64,000 bases of DNA from DASSSY01 sp035708205 (GCA_035708205.1 DASSSY010000002.1:1-64000); one strand, 5' to 3'. Positions 44,901 through 53,776 are shown, numbered from the stretch's first letter. Numbers and translations: made by a program. The notes: generated from the sequence alone by a model not told the origin.

Positions 44901-46584
44901 GATCAGCAATGCTTTTAATCGGACAAGAGTTGAATTGAAATCAAGAACCCAAATCATTGCTGCTGTAAGTTTCTATCTTTTAATCGGACAAGAGTTGAAT
45001 TGAAATAAGCATAATGGTCATAAGTATCTTGATACTATGTGCGCTTTTAATCGGACAAGAGTTGAATTGAAATTTGTCAGTATGCTATCGTTGCGATAAT
45101 GATATTATTCTTTTAATCGGACAAGAGTTGAATTGAAATAACATACTTCTAAATTTACTGAAGCAGATTGGATTGCTTTTAATCGGACAAGAGTTGAATT
45201 GAAATAGAGCAACGGCGAAACGGCGGTTATTACCGGCGAAACCTTTTAATCGGACAAGAGTTGAATTGAAATAATAGTTTAAGTCAGGCGGGAATTGGTT
45301 CGGTTTCCTTTTAATCGGACAAGAGTTGAATTGAAATGACAATTGGCGTTATCAATGCTACCAGAAATGCCTTCTTTTAATCGGACAAGAGTTGAATTGA
45401 AATTCTCCTGCACATGGCGTTCCTGAAAGTCGAGGGTTCTTTTAATCGGACAAGAGTTGAATTGAAATGTAGCGGGCTTTGGCATTGTGGCCAATGCCCA
45501 GGGCTTTTAATCGGACAAGAGTTGAATTGAAATAGAGGAAGCGCCGCACTATTCCGATTGCTTCGACCACTTTTAATCGGACAAGAGTTGAATTGAAATC
45601 TGATAATAATATCGTCTTTCATCAAATTCATATTAACTTTTAATCGGACAAGAGTTGAATTGAAATCACATTTACGAATCATTGCCAAAAATGCTTTTAC
45701 ACTTTTAATCGGACAAGAGTTGAATTGAAATCGTGATACGGTTATTCAAATACCCGGCGATTCGGCTTTTAATCGGACAAGAGTTGAATTGAAATCCCTC
45801 TGTTACCAGTATTGTTTTTGTCCTGAAAGACTTTTAATCGGACAAGAGTTGAATTGAAATATTACAACAACGGACGGCATTCAGCATCAATATTCATCTT
45901 TTAATCGGACAAGAGTTGAATTGAAATTTGTTTATTCTGCATCCCACCAACTTCAAACGTCCCCTTTTAATCGGACAAGAGTTGAATTGAAATGTTAAAC
46001 GAGTGTTGCGGTTTGAGGCCGTGGCCGGAACTTTTAATCGGACAAGAGTTGAATTGAAATTCAAGCACGCTAAGCACGAAAGATCGCTTGGCGAAGATCT
46101 TTTAATCGGACAAGAGTTGAATTGAAATATGTCTTTCAGTCCAGATTCTGCATCTTTTTTCGCTTTTAATCGGACAAGAGTTGAATTGAAATCGGAATGT
46201 GATTCGAAAATTGGGGCATCACGCCCCCTTTTAATCGGACAAGAGTTGAATTGAAATAAGAACGCGTCTAATAGTACCGCAACCAATACCAGCTTTTAAT
46301 CGGACAAGAGTTGAATTGAAATAAACAAACGCAAGAGGTGATGTGCTCCAGAATACCGTCTTTTAAGCGGACAAGAGTTGAATTGAAATTTGAGATGTGC
46401 CGGGCGGTTCCGGAAGCTGCGCATCTTTTAATCGGACAAGAGTTGAATTTAAATAGCTGAATGCATGCTTCTTCAAATGAACGCTGTGACTTTTAATCGG
46501 ACAAGAGTTGAATTTAAATTGATGGAGAATAAAGGCAGCATCATATTTTTCTTCCTTTTAATTGCACAAGAGTTGAATGAAAAT
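41952..46584 (+). CRISPR. Type I-B CRISPR array, 71 repeats and 70 spacers
   Basis: The 30-bp repeat begins CTTTTAATCGG and ends GAGTTGAATTGAAAT. The 3' ATTGAAAT is the expected 8-nt crRNA handle, so the array is read left to right. Counting by eye gives 71 repeats at a period of 64-69 bp (spacers 34-39 nt). The last four repeats carry changes (a G at 46360's AATCGG, GAATTTAAAT at 46425 and 46490, several in 46555-46584), placing the old end on the right. Spacers 2 and 4 share 15 nt. Phage or plasmid origins cannot be assigned without a search. Confidence 0.98.
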
Positions 46585-46646
46585 GTAAAAATGTCGTTTT
46601 TAATCAACAATTATTACCATTTTTGTCCTTTATAGAAGACATATTT

Positions 46647-47852
46647 ATGGATGTTTTGTATGAATATCACGACAACCTGATCAGCCGGGTCAGCGATGCT
46701 TTTTTTCGCTACCTGATCGATACCGTCAACTGGAAGCAGCGGATGCTGGCCATTAAAGGACCAAGGGGATCCGGCAAAACGACGCTGATGCTGCAATACC
46801 TGCGTTACCGCCTGAACAGGCCGGCGGAGGAAATGCTTTATGTAACGGCAGACCATTACTGGTTTTATACCCATAACCTGGCGGAGACCGCGGATGCCTT
46901 TTACAAAAACGGCGGACGGTATCTTTTTATTGACGAAGTCCATAAATACCCTAGCTGGTCCAGGGAGCTCAAAAATATTTTATGACGGGTACCCGGGCCT
47001 GAAGGTTGTGTTTTCCTCTTCTTCCGTATTGGACATATACCGGGGCGAAGCCGACCTGAGCAGGAGGGCCATCACTTATGAACTGCCCGGCTTGTCCTTC
47101 CGTGAGTTTTTGAAGCTGGAAGGCTACGCGGGCATGGAAAGTATCCGGCCGGATGAATGGCTCCACAATCCGCACCCGGCTGCTGCAAAAATAATGAAAG
47201 CGCTCCGGCATCCTTTACCCTTGTTCCGGAAATACCTGCATTACGGCTACCTGCCTTTTTCCCGGGAAGGCAGTACGGATGAAGTGCTCATAAAGCTCAG
47301 CCAGGCGATCAATACCGTCATTGATACCGACCTGGCTTATGTGGCAGGATATAACGCGGGAGCGGCCTTTAAAGTGAAGAAGCTATTGGGTGTTTTAGCG
47401 GAATCGGCACCGTTCAAGCCCAACATTTCGGCGCTGGCCAGGAAATTAGACGTCAGCAGGGAAACCGTTTATGCCTGGCTGGACCAGCTGGAAAAGGCAC
47501 GTCTCTTAAATCTGTTGCTGGCAAGGGTAAAGGCGTATCGCTTTTGCAGAAGCCGGAAAAGGTTTTCCTGGAAAATACCGACCTGGCTTATGCCCTCCGG
47601 CAGAACCCGGATATCGGCGCCATCCGGGAGACGTTCTTGCTTAGACAGTTAAAAAACGCGCGACTGACGGTCACGATGCCGGCCACCGGTGATTTCTATA
47701 TCGAAGATGCGGATGTGTATATTGAAGCCGGGGGCGGGAGCAAGGATACCCGCCAGGTAAAAGAACAACAAAAATACCTGGTAGCCGCTGATGACATAGA
47801 AACCGGCAGGGGGCCGAAGGTCCCTTTATGGCTATTCGGGTTTTTATATTAA
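46647..47852 (+). pseudogene. DUF4143-type AAA ATPase, two frameshifts
   Basis: Three frames join into one ATPase of about 400 aa. The parts are Walker A KGPRGSGKTTLML with Walker B YLFIDEVHKYPSW, then DGYPGLKVVFSSSSVLDIYRGEADLSRRAITYELPGLSFREFL and the winged-helix ISALARKLDVSRETVYAWLDQLEKARLL, then LQKPEKVFLENTDLAYAL and the nuclease-like end. The breaks fall in a TTTT run near 46977-46980 (one T too many) and a GGG run near 47524-47526 (one G too few). It starts 62 bp after the last CRISPR repeat. It belongs to the same broad family as the ATPase in the cas operon but is clearly different in sequence. Confidence 0.85.
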
Positions 47853-47881
47853 TGATGAAAAATGGCTGGAACGCAGTGGCT

Positions 47882-48057
47882 TTTCCCCAATCAACATATC
47901 TGTAGCACTTAGGGTCGGAAACTTTCATTTAGAGCTTGATATTAACCAGGAAAAGAAAGAGGACAGGGGTAATACTATCCTCTTTTTTCCAATTTTTCCC
48001 ATTTTATCCTTGATCATTTACCCGTTTTGGCATCATCAATATAAGTGATACACTACC
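47882..48057. repeat. Boundary repeat, copy 1
   Basis: One of three copies (others 49062-49203 and 53604-53772) of a 140-176 bp repeat ending in GATACACTACC. On the minus strand it contains the start of a frame reading MKVSDPKCYRYVD, also seen in copy 3. This copy separates the ATPase pseudogene from the duplicated ORF6N-RadC segment. Confidence 0.88.
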
Positions 48058-48063
48058 TGATAG

Positions 48064-49055
48064 CGCAGGGCTGGCGGGATTTTTTGCCGAGCGACTGCGG
48101 CCGCCGACCTTATAACCAAGTTTGACTGCGGGAGCGCAGCGGACGCAGGCAACCCAAATTAACTCCCGCGCCAGCGGACAACTTATTTTTGGGGGAAAGC
48201 AGAGCCTTTGTGCGGCTGATATTCAGTGTTCAAACGAAGTTCCGCTCCCCATAGGGAACGGGACTTGAACTCAATAATGTGGGGCTATTTATTTTTATTG
48301 GCTTTTGTTTTAAAGCCTATCTGTTCCCGTGGCAATGACGGCTTTTCTTTTTCTGCCATGATCTCTTTTATCAGCTCAAAAATGGTTTCTATCTCCCCGT
48401 CATGCATCTTGACATCAAAGCCCATATTGATTATTTTTTTATCCAGCTCCTCCAGCTTCAGTAAAATATCCTGGTGCGTCAGCAATGCTTCTCTTAGCCT
48501 TACAAAAATGTCTATTATTTTTATGCTGACTTCGACGGCTTTGCTGCTTTTTAGCACATTGGCCAGCATCAGAACGCCATGTTCCGTAAACACATTGGGA
48601 AGTGTCCCTCCCAGAGCCTGTTTGGAAGGTATCGCATTTTGCGACACCATAATGGCCGCTTCTTCTTCGGTGAGTTTAAACATAAAACTGGGCGGGAAGC
48701 GTTCGGCATTTCTTTTTACCTGTTCATTTAATCTTCTCGTTTCTACCCCGTACATTTCCGCTAAGTCCCTGTCCAGCATGATTTTTTGGCCTCTTACCAG
48801 ATATATTTTACTGATTACCTTTTCATCGGTTATCATAAGCTCCTTTGCCATTCTTTAATTTTTTAGCTTTTTTATTTTTGTTTCTGCAAGCCCGGTTATC
48901 CTTGCTATATCGGCTATCGGATAACCTTCCTTTTTCATTACTAATGCCGTTTCCATAGCTTTATTCAACTCACCTTCTCTCTTATGGCGTTCTGACAGGA
49001 TATAAGCAGGCACATATTTTATACTTGCCCGGAGCTTGCCAAAAGACCGCTTTCT
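48064..49055. repeat. Duplicated segment with ORF6N gene, left copy
   Basis: This segment matches 56345-57336 at an offset of 8281 bp, with near identity over the non-coding part and the ORF6N gene and lower identity in the RadC tail. The left copy breaks off inside radC and is bordered by boundary repeats 1 and 2. The 48058-48284 part is non-coding. Confidence 0.9.
48285..48851 (-). CDS. ORF6N domain protein, left copy
   Basis: A 188-aa protein with an N-terminal ORF6N DNA-binding domain (KVISKIYLVRGQKIMLDRDLAEMYGVETRRLNEQVKRNAERFPPSFMFKLTEEE, residues 11-64, then GGTLPNVFTEHGVLMLANVLKS). A helical C-terminus follows. ORF6N domains occur in phage and mobile-element proteins and are thought to regulate transcription. 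It differs from the right copy (56566-57132) at only two residues (E4/D4 and S/P in EKPSLP). Confidence 0.88.
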   Translation of the reverse strand: MAKELMITDEKVISKIYLVRGQKIMLDRDLAEMYGVETRRLNEQVKRNAERFPPSFMFKLTEEEAAIMVSQNAIPSKQALGGTLPNVFTEHGVLMLANVLKSSKAVEVSIKIIDIFVRLREALLTHQDILLKLEELDKKIINMGFDVKMHDGEIETIFELIKEIMAEKEKPSLPREQIGFKTKANKNK

Positions 49056-49064
49056 GCAAACCAC
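48855..49064 (-). pseudogene. 3' fragment of a radC-like gene
   Basis: The last 50 or so codons match the C-terminus of the RadC protein at 57136-57738 (KYVPAYILSERHKREGELNKAMETALVMKKEGYPIADIARITGL). The JAB domain with HNHPSG is missing. The 5' side is fused to boundary repeat 2 in a frame beginning MKVSDPK. It marks the break of the duplicated segment. Confidence 0.8.
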
Positions 49065-49203
49065 TTAGGGTCGGAAACTTTCATTTAGAGCTTGATATTA
49101 ACCAGGAAAAGAAAGAAGACAGGGGTAATACTATCCTCTTTTTTCAATTTTTTCCTTGATCATTAACCTGTTTTGGTATCATCAACATTTGTGATACACT
49201 ACC
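49062..49203. repeat. Boundary repeat, copy 2
   Basis: Shares CACTTAGGGTCGGAAACTTT at one end and GATACACTACC at the other with copy 1. It lies 5 bp after the stop of the GldM-like gene and directly joins the truncated radC. Inside it, on the minus strand, an AAAGAGGA/TCCTCTTT-type stem followed by TTTTCC may act as a terminator for the cassette upstream. Confidence 0.88.
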
Positions 49204-49208
49204 GATTT

Positions 49209-49856
49209 CTATTTTACAAAATAATATAAGAGAGGAGGACTAAATTCTGTATCAGAGGTTTTATTTATTGCCCTGATATCCTTGAAGATGAGCAGATCAC
49301 CTCGCTTTGTTGTTTTAATGAAACCTTTCATTTTGTCGCTGAGATAAGGATCATTAACATGCTCTCGATAAATTATGCTATCTCCTCTAAGGCAGATAAA
49401 ACTGTAGCTTGTCACTTTATATCTGGCCTCAATTGGAAATTTTACAGCAATCCCTAAACCCGGCTGGTAAATGATATCCTCGATAGATAAGGTGTCTCCG
49501 GAAGGAAACCTTCCAATTGACACCTGTGGTTCTGGCACTTTATTTATAAAAATACTATATTCGCCAACCAATACTGTATCTCCATCCTTATTCAAAGTGC
49601 TAACGTTCAAGTTGGCATATCCATTTCTCGTGGGAGAAAAATGGACATTATTTCCTTCAATAAAAAAATGACCGCTGTTCGAACTAAATATTAATTTATG
49701 TTTCATGTCTGGGCTGATTTCCGTAATTATATTATCCAACCCTAAGTATATTTTTTTGCTAATCACTATTGGTACAATATCCTTTTGCGGGATCTGCGAA
49801 TGAGATGAAAATGTTATGGACATCCCTAATATTAGCAATAACATCGTTGTTTTCAT
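49209..49856 (-). CDS. Small periplasmic GldM C-terminal-domain-like protein 2
   Basis: The start at 49856 gives a signal peptide (MKTTMLLLILGMSITFSSHSQ); a GTG at 49862 would overlap the toxin stop. The mature part resembles periplasmic domains of GldM/PorM, the T9SS motor protein: IYLGLDNIITEISPDM, the domain break VPEPQVSIGRFPSGDTLSIEDI, YKVTSYSFICLRGDSI, then KRGDLLIFKDIRAI. It directly follows the metallopeptidase RHS tip, the usual place of an immunity gene. It could be the immunity protein or a T9SS adaptor for the toxin; neither is shown. Confidence 0.7.
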   Translation of the reverse strand: MKTTMLLLILGMSITFSSHSQIPQKDIVPIVISKKIYLGLDNIITEISPDMKHKLIFSSNSGHFFIEGNNVHFSPTRNGYANLNVSTLNKDGDTVLVGEYSIFINKVPEPQVSIGRFPSGDTLSIEDIIYQPGLGIAVKFPIEARYKVTSYSFICLRGDSIIYREHVNDPYLSDKMKGFIKTTKRGDLLIFKDIRAINKTSDTEFSPPLLYYFVK

Positions 49857-49861
49857 AATCA

Positions 49862-51151
49862 CTATTTATTTTTGAGTTTTGGTACTGTTGGTAGAATATG
49901 TTCTTTATCTCCATTTTCTTTTTGTCTATCTATGACCATTTGTGCATCTTTAGAATTATCTATGGGCCCTTTATCATCATTCCCATTATTGTAAGCATCA
50001 GTTTCAAAATAATGCCCTTTATCACCAGGGCCCTCTTTTTTTAGCCATCGGTCCACCTTAATTTTTTCTCCATTAGCCGTTGTGACTGTTTTTCTTGTTA
50101 CATCTTGGTTGTCATTTGGATCCCCGTCCTGCCAGTCGCCGTAATGAACTGTTTCATGCAATAGGATGCTAATAACTTGTAATAGCGCTATTTCCTTTTC
50201 TTCCGATGTTTTTGCTGAATTCAGATTTTGAATAAGTTTGCTAGAGATTTCTATTGTTCCGTTTGTCCCACCGGAATAATAGCCATCTGCACCAAAGGGT
50301 ATATCATCACTTATCACAATTGTCGGTCCATTATTTTTGGTTAAAACGGATTTTATGCTATTCCAATCTTTGAATTGGCCGTACTTTTTCAGTGTATTGA
50401 TTAGAGTTGGGCTTTTCGCTACGTCATTTTGAATATAATTATCTAAGTAAGCAGCTAATATTTTGGATTGATTTCGCGTTTTCGAACTTAATTTATATTG
50501 CCCTTCTACATCTATATTAATCACTGGATTATTTCCTGCATAATTAAATGGTGATTCATGTCGGAATTTCTCTGCCAACGGGTCAATCCCATTCCATCTG
50601 CCTATTTGCGAATTATACATCCTTGCTCCGTAATCGTAATACTGCAAGCCAAATTCTGTCTGTAATTCCTTGCTGTTATATTTATACGGTTGCGCGGTGT
50701 TTACCACGCCCGCATCCTGCGATAATGTCAGTCCGAACGGGTAATACATATCCTCTTCCAGCACCTGCCCGGTATAATGCTCCAGGTGAACATTATCGAA
50801 CCAGACATCATTACCGATGCTCTGGTTGTCGATATACACCAGGATATAGCCCGCCTGGGTGACGGTAACCTGGCCATTGGCCGCGGACAAGCCTACCTGC
50901 ACGGCGCCGCTTTCCTGCGGCACCAGCTGCATCTCATCATTAAAGACGAGGTAATTCAAATGCGCTTTAGGCAGTTCTGGATCATCATGCTGATTCAATA
51001 AATTGTTCAGCTGCTCTGCCATAGCGGGGTTGCCCACGGTCTGCTCTACGATGCGGGCGTTCTCCGGCAGCTCCGAAAGCGGGATGCCGTCATAATTCAT
51101 GCCGCCCGTCAGGGTGCTCAGCAGGGAAGAGACCACGCTTTCCGCGTTCAC
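49862..51151 (-). CDS. Orphan RHS tip with metallopeptidase (HExxH) toxin domain
   Basis: Residues 1-215 match the conserved C-terminal core of the main RHS protein at the right edge (LSTLTGGMNYDGIPLSELPENARI, YIDNQSIGNDVWFDNVHLEHY, YYPFGL, YNSKELQTEFGLQYYDYGARMYNSQIGRW). After NPVINIDVEG the sequence changes to a unique domain with HETVH (residues 332-336) and downstream HYFETDAY, a pattern of zinc metallopeptidase toxins. There is no upstream RHS gene or signal peptide in frame, so this is a displaced C-terminal cassette. Homology continues a few codons upstream to about 51165, so the true 5' limit is unclear. Confidence 0.85.
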   Translation of the reverse strand: MNAESVVSSLLSTLTGGMNYDGIPLSELPENARIVEQTVGNPAMAEQLNNLLNQHDDPELPKAHLNYLVFNDEMQLVPQESGAVQVGLSAANGQVTVTQAGYILVYIDNQSIGNDVWFDNVHLEHYTGQVLEEDMYYPFGLTLSQDAGVVNTAQPYKYNSKELQTEFGLQYYDYGARMYNSQIGRWNGIDPLAEKFRHESPFNYAGNNPVINIDVEGQYKLSSKTRNQSKILAAYLDNYIQNDVAKSPTLINTLKKYGQFKDWNSIKSVLTKNNGPTIVISDDIPFGADGYYSGGTNGTIEISSKLIQNLNSAKTSEEKEIALLQVISILLHETVHYGDWQDGDPNDNQDVTRKTVTTANGEKIKVDRWLKKEGPGDKGHYFETDAYNNGNDDKGPIDNSKDAQMVIDRQKENGDKEHILPTVPKLKNK

Positions 51152-51171
51152 GCTGCCCTCGTCATGATAAT

Positions 51172-51372
51172 CTAGGCATATAGCAATGCCAGCAAGGATA
51201 AAATATAATACAGCAATTTATTTTTATTTGAAACTACCACGAAATCTTCCGGATTTATTGAGGAATATTTTAACTTAACCCTATCCCCCTTTTTGAATAA
51301 AGGAGGATAGGAAAATACACTACCCAACAAATGGCCTTTCTGCAATTGAAATGGCCTATTTGTTAATATTAC
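51172..51372 (-). pseudogene. 3' remnant of a small membrane protein (DUF3592-like)
   Basis: An open frame of 67 codons without a start, between a TGA at 51375 and TAG at 51172, encodes a conserved-looking tail: LFKKGDRVKLKYSSINPEDFVVV, then a hydrophobic helix (LLYYILSLLALLYA). The GDxVxVxYxxxNPE pattern resembles DUF3592 membrane proteins, a type common among immunity-like genes. It overlaps the stop of the GldM-like gene 1 by 4 bp. A 13-bp inverted repeat (51279-51291 with 51299-51311, one mismatch) lies within it. Confidence 0.45.
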
Positions 51373-52025
51373 TCAATTATATATTCGGTTGGGCTAATTT
51401 TTTCTGTAATCTGTCCCGGTTTTATAATGATAATATTCCAAACAAGTATTTTATCTCCTTTTTCAACATCGTTAATTGCAAGTTTTACTTCTTCAGAAAA
51501 GCGATCACCAATATTATTTAGATTTGCTACTATCCTATCTTTTCTTATTATTATCATTGAAAAGCTTTTAACGATATAGCTATTTTGCAAGTCTAAATCA
51601 GGTATTTCTGCAGCTACACCTAATTGCAATTTCAGTTCATTAATTGGAATTTTTCCTGACACTTTATTGTCAAGAAGTAGTTGAGGAGAAGGAAGCGGTA
51701 GCGTACGAAAATAAGTTTTCATCACTGATGAATCATTATTTTTATTCCTGATCAATACATTACAACCTCCAAAATTTTTAGGTATTATAGTGAAGTGGCA
51801 AGGGGTTCCTGTAGGGGTTATTCTCCCATTATCGGTCTTAACTTGAAGGCTGTCACATGAAATATATTTATCATAAATCCTAATTGTGTTAGGTATGCCA
51901 ATATACAAAATATTTTGTTTTACATTAAGAACAATACAGCCATTTTGCACAGTTATAGATTTTGCCTGTCCAAATAGTGTGGAAATTGTCAGGCAGAAAA
52001 ATCCCATTAGAAGAAGGTTTTTCAT
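51369..52025 (-). CDS. Small periplasmic GldM C-terminal-domain-like protein 1
   Basis: A 218-aa protein with a signal peptide (MKNLLLMGFFCLTISTLFGQ). The mature part aligns with its counterpart at 49209-49856 and with the GldM pattern: LYIGIPNTIRIYD, TPTGTPCHFTIIPKNFGGCNVLI, LPLPSPQLLLDNKVSGKIPINELKLQLGVAAEIPD, YIVKSFSMIIIRKDRI and VEKGDKILVWNI. It is the second gene after the glycine-rich RHS tip (52485-53648), 4 bp behind a small anchored protein. The presence of the same family in two toxin cassettes argues for a role tied to these toxins. Confidence 0.7.
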   Translation of the reverse strand: MKNLLLMGFFCLTISTLFGQAKSITVQNGCIVLNVKQNILYIGIPNTIRIYDKYISCDSLQVKTDNGRITPTGTPCHFTIIPKNFGGCNVLIRNKNNDSSVMKTYFRTLPLPSPQLLLDNKVSGKIPINELKLQLGVAAEIPDLDLQNSYIVKSFSMIIIRKDRIVANLNNIGDRFSEEVKLAINDVEKGDKILVWNIIIIKPGQITEKISPTEYIIE

Positions 52026-52029
52026 AGTA

Positions 52030-52479
52030 TTATTTCAGTCTGCTGTTTTTCAAAATAAATTTTAAATCTGTTGGCTCTGAAACTGGATTCATTTCGGCTC
52101 CTGCGATCGTGTCATTGTTGTTATCTATTATTTCAACAGAACGGTCAATTGTGTCATAAGCTATTTTATACCCTATTGCATTGATATTAGGATCTACTGA
52201 AACAGTACAATAGACTTCGCCAATATCGCCATGATGACGGAAAGGAGGAAAATTGTCTTTACTTGGTACAAAAAAAGAAGAGTCTTTAACTATTACGTGC
52301 GCAGTATCGAGTTGTACAACAATGATTCCGAAATCATGATTTTTAGACTTAATAATATCTTTGATTTTTCCTTCAAAATAGTAAATGTTGGGGTCGGGGT
52401 TTTTCGGAGGATTAAAAACGATCCAAACAAACCATGAAGTCATAATAATTGCTACCGCTATAAATATATACTTTTTCAT
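52030..52479 (-). CDS. Membrane-anchored small protein, candidate immunity protein
   Basis: A 149-aa protein with one N-terminal membrane segment (YIFIAVAIIMTSWFVWIVF) and a soluble domain facing the periplasm. The family is not recognised. It starts 5 bp after the stop of the RHS tip at 52485-53648, the classical position for the cognate immunity gene of a polymorphic toxin. Assignment is from position only. Confidence 0.6.
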   Translation of the reverse strand: MKKYIFIAVAIIMTSWFVWIVFNPPKNPDPNIYYFEGKIKDIIKSKNHDFGIIVVQLDTAHVIVKDSSFFVPSKDNFPPFRHHGDIGEVYCTVSVDPNINAIGYKIAYDTIDRSVEIIDNNNDTIAGAEMNPVSEPTDLKFILKNSRLK

Positions 52480-52484
52480 TTATT

Positions 52485-53648
52485 TTATTTATCTTTTAAA
52501 TGCTGTAAACCGTATTGAACAAAAGCGCTTTGTATAGGTGCTAAAGAATTTGTTGTTTTATCCATGAGACTTCTATCAGAAGTTTTCTTTTCCCCATTTA
52601 GGAGAGTTGTTGTTGAGTTTTGAAGAGATAAAGATCCTGTATTTGCCATTTCACCCACGCCAGCATTTAATCCTATTGAAACCCCTTTCCAGCCATCTTT
52701 TTTAGGATCTTTTGTCGATGAAAATGTGGAGAAAGATAATCCTCCTCCTGCGATGTGTTTTATGTCCATAGAGTATCCAGCTGCAAAAGATTTTCCGGCA
52801 AAGGATGAAGGTAATACATCCTTTGCACTTGTATTAAATGCAACAAATAAACTAAGACCAGCTGAAGCTGAAGTGCCAAATTGTGCTCCTAAAGAAACAG
52901 AACTGTGGTAACCGGCAAATACATAATTATAATTTTTATAATTTGGATTACTGAATTGGGCAACGGTAATTTCTCCCCCAAATTCTCCGCCCCCGATACC
53001 TGCAACATCAAGATTTCCAGCAACAGTATAGCCATAGGCAAGATTATTTGGATTAACACCCTTCAGTCCTAAATCAAGTGTCCTGTTTGTGCCAAGGGCA
53101 ACGGGTACCCGGTAGCCATAATCCTGTTCTCCCTGGGTTTCTATCCTGATCTCTTTATTATCTGTACCTGTGAAGACAATATCATCCGTATTGCCGTCAG
53201 GGTCAATCCTGAGAATCGGGTTATTTTGTACAAAGTTGTACGGCGTTAACCACAGCCGGTTATCTGCCGTCTGGTCAATATTATTCCACCTGCCTATTTG
53301 CGAATTATACATCCTTGCTCCGTAATCGTAATACTGCAAGCCAAATTCTGTCTGCAATTCCTTGCTGTTATACTTATAAGGCTGCGCGGTAGAGACCACG
53401 CCTGCATCCTGCGAAATCGTCAGTCCGAAAGGATAATACATATCCTCTTCCAGCACCTGGCTGGTATAATGCTCCAGGTGGACATTATCAAACCAGACGT
53501 CATTACCGATGCTCTGGTTGTCGATATACACCAGGATATAGCCCGCATGAGTGACGGTAACCTGCCCAATGGGCGTAAGCGTAGCCCATCCGTTGTTTGC
53601 TTTTTCCAAATCAACATATCTGTAGCACTCAGGATCGGAAACTTTCAT
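52485..53648 (-). CDS. Orphan RHS tip with glycine-rich toxin domain
   Basis: The frame opens inside boundary repeat 3 (MKVSDPECYRYVDLEKA) and enters the RHS core at NNGWATLTPIGQV. It passes YIDNQSIGNDVWFDN, YYPFGLTISQDAG and YDYGARMYNSQIGRW, and ends the shared part at NPILRIDPDG (about residue 155). The last 230 residues are unique and rich in glycine and serine with alternating strands (VAGIGGGEFGGEITVAQF, VSLGAQFGTSASAGLSLF, GVSIGLNAGVGE). This suggests a beta-rich, possibly pore-forming or membrane-acting domain; no catalytic motif is seen. Confidence 0.8.
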   Translation of the reverse strand: MKVSDPECYRYVDLEKANNGWATLTPIGQVTVTHAGYILVYIDNQSIGNDVWFDNVHLEHYTSQVLEEDMYYPFGLTISQDAGVVSTAQPYKYNSKELQTEFGLQYYDYGARMYNSQIGRWNNIDQTADNRLWLTPYNFVQNNPILRIDPDGNTDDIVFTGTDNKEIRIETQGEQDYGYRVPVALGTNRTLDLGLKGVNPNNLAYGYTVAGNLDVAGIGGGEFGGEITVAQFSNPNYKNYNYVFAGYHSSVSLGAQFGTSASAGLSLFVAFNTSAKDVLPSSFAGKSFAAGYSMDIKHIAGGGLSFSTFSSTKDPKKDGWKGVSIGLNAGVGEMANTGSLSLQNSTTTLLNGEKKTSDRSLMDKTTNSLAPIQSAFVQYGLQHLKDK

Positions 53649-53772
53649 TTAAAGCTTGACATTAACCAGAAAAAGAAAGAAGGCAGGGGTAATACTCTTT
53701 TTTCCAATTTTTTTCATTTTATCATTGATCATTAACTTGTTTTGGCTTCATCAACATTTGTGATACACTACC
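53604..53772. repeat. Boundary repeat, copy 3
   Basis: Matches copy 1 over its full length, from CAACATATCTGTAGCACT to GATACACTACC, with scattered substitutions. It covers the 5' end of the glycine-rich RHS tip and stops 4 bp before the end of the next cassette's lipoprotein gene. Confidence 0.88.
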
Positions 53773-53776
53773 TCCA

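Noticed and set aside
42261..46286. Many open frames across the CRISPR array with repeated FNSTLVRLK, QFNSCPIKR or FNRTRVELK peptides
   Set aside because: They are translations of the 30-bp repeat in different frames. The peptide period equals the repeat-spacer period, so they are not proteins.
48226..48858. A serine-rich 210-aa frame on the plus strand (also at 56507-57139)
   Set aside because: It is antisense to the ORF6N genes, which have a recognised domain; the plus-strand peptide has low complexity and no homology pattern.
51279..51311. A rho-independent terminator in the 13-bp inverted repeat
   Set aside because: No T-run follows on either strand, and the sequence forms part of an open protein remnant, so it is listed only as an inverted repeat.
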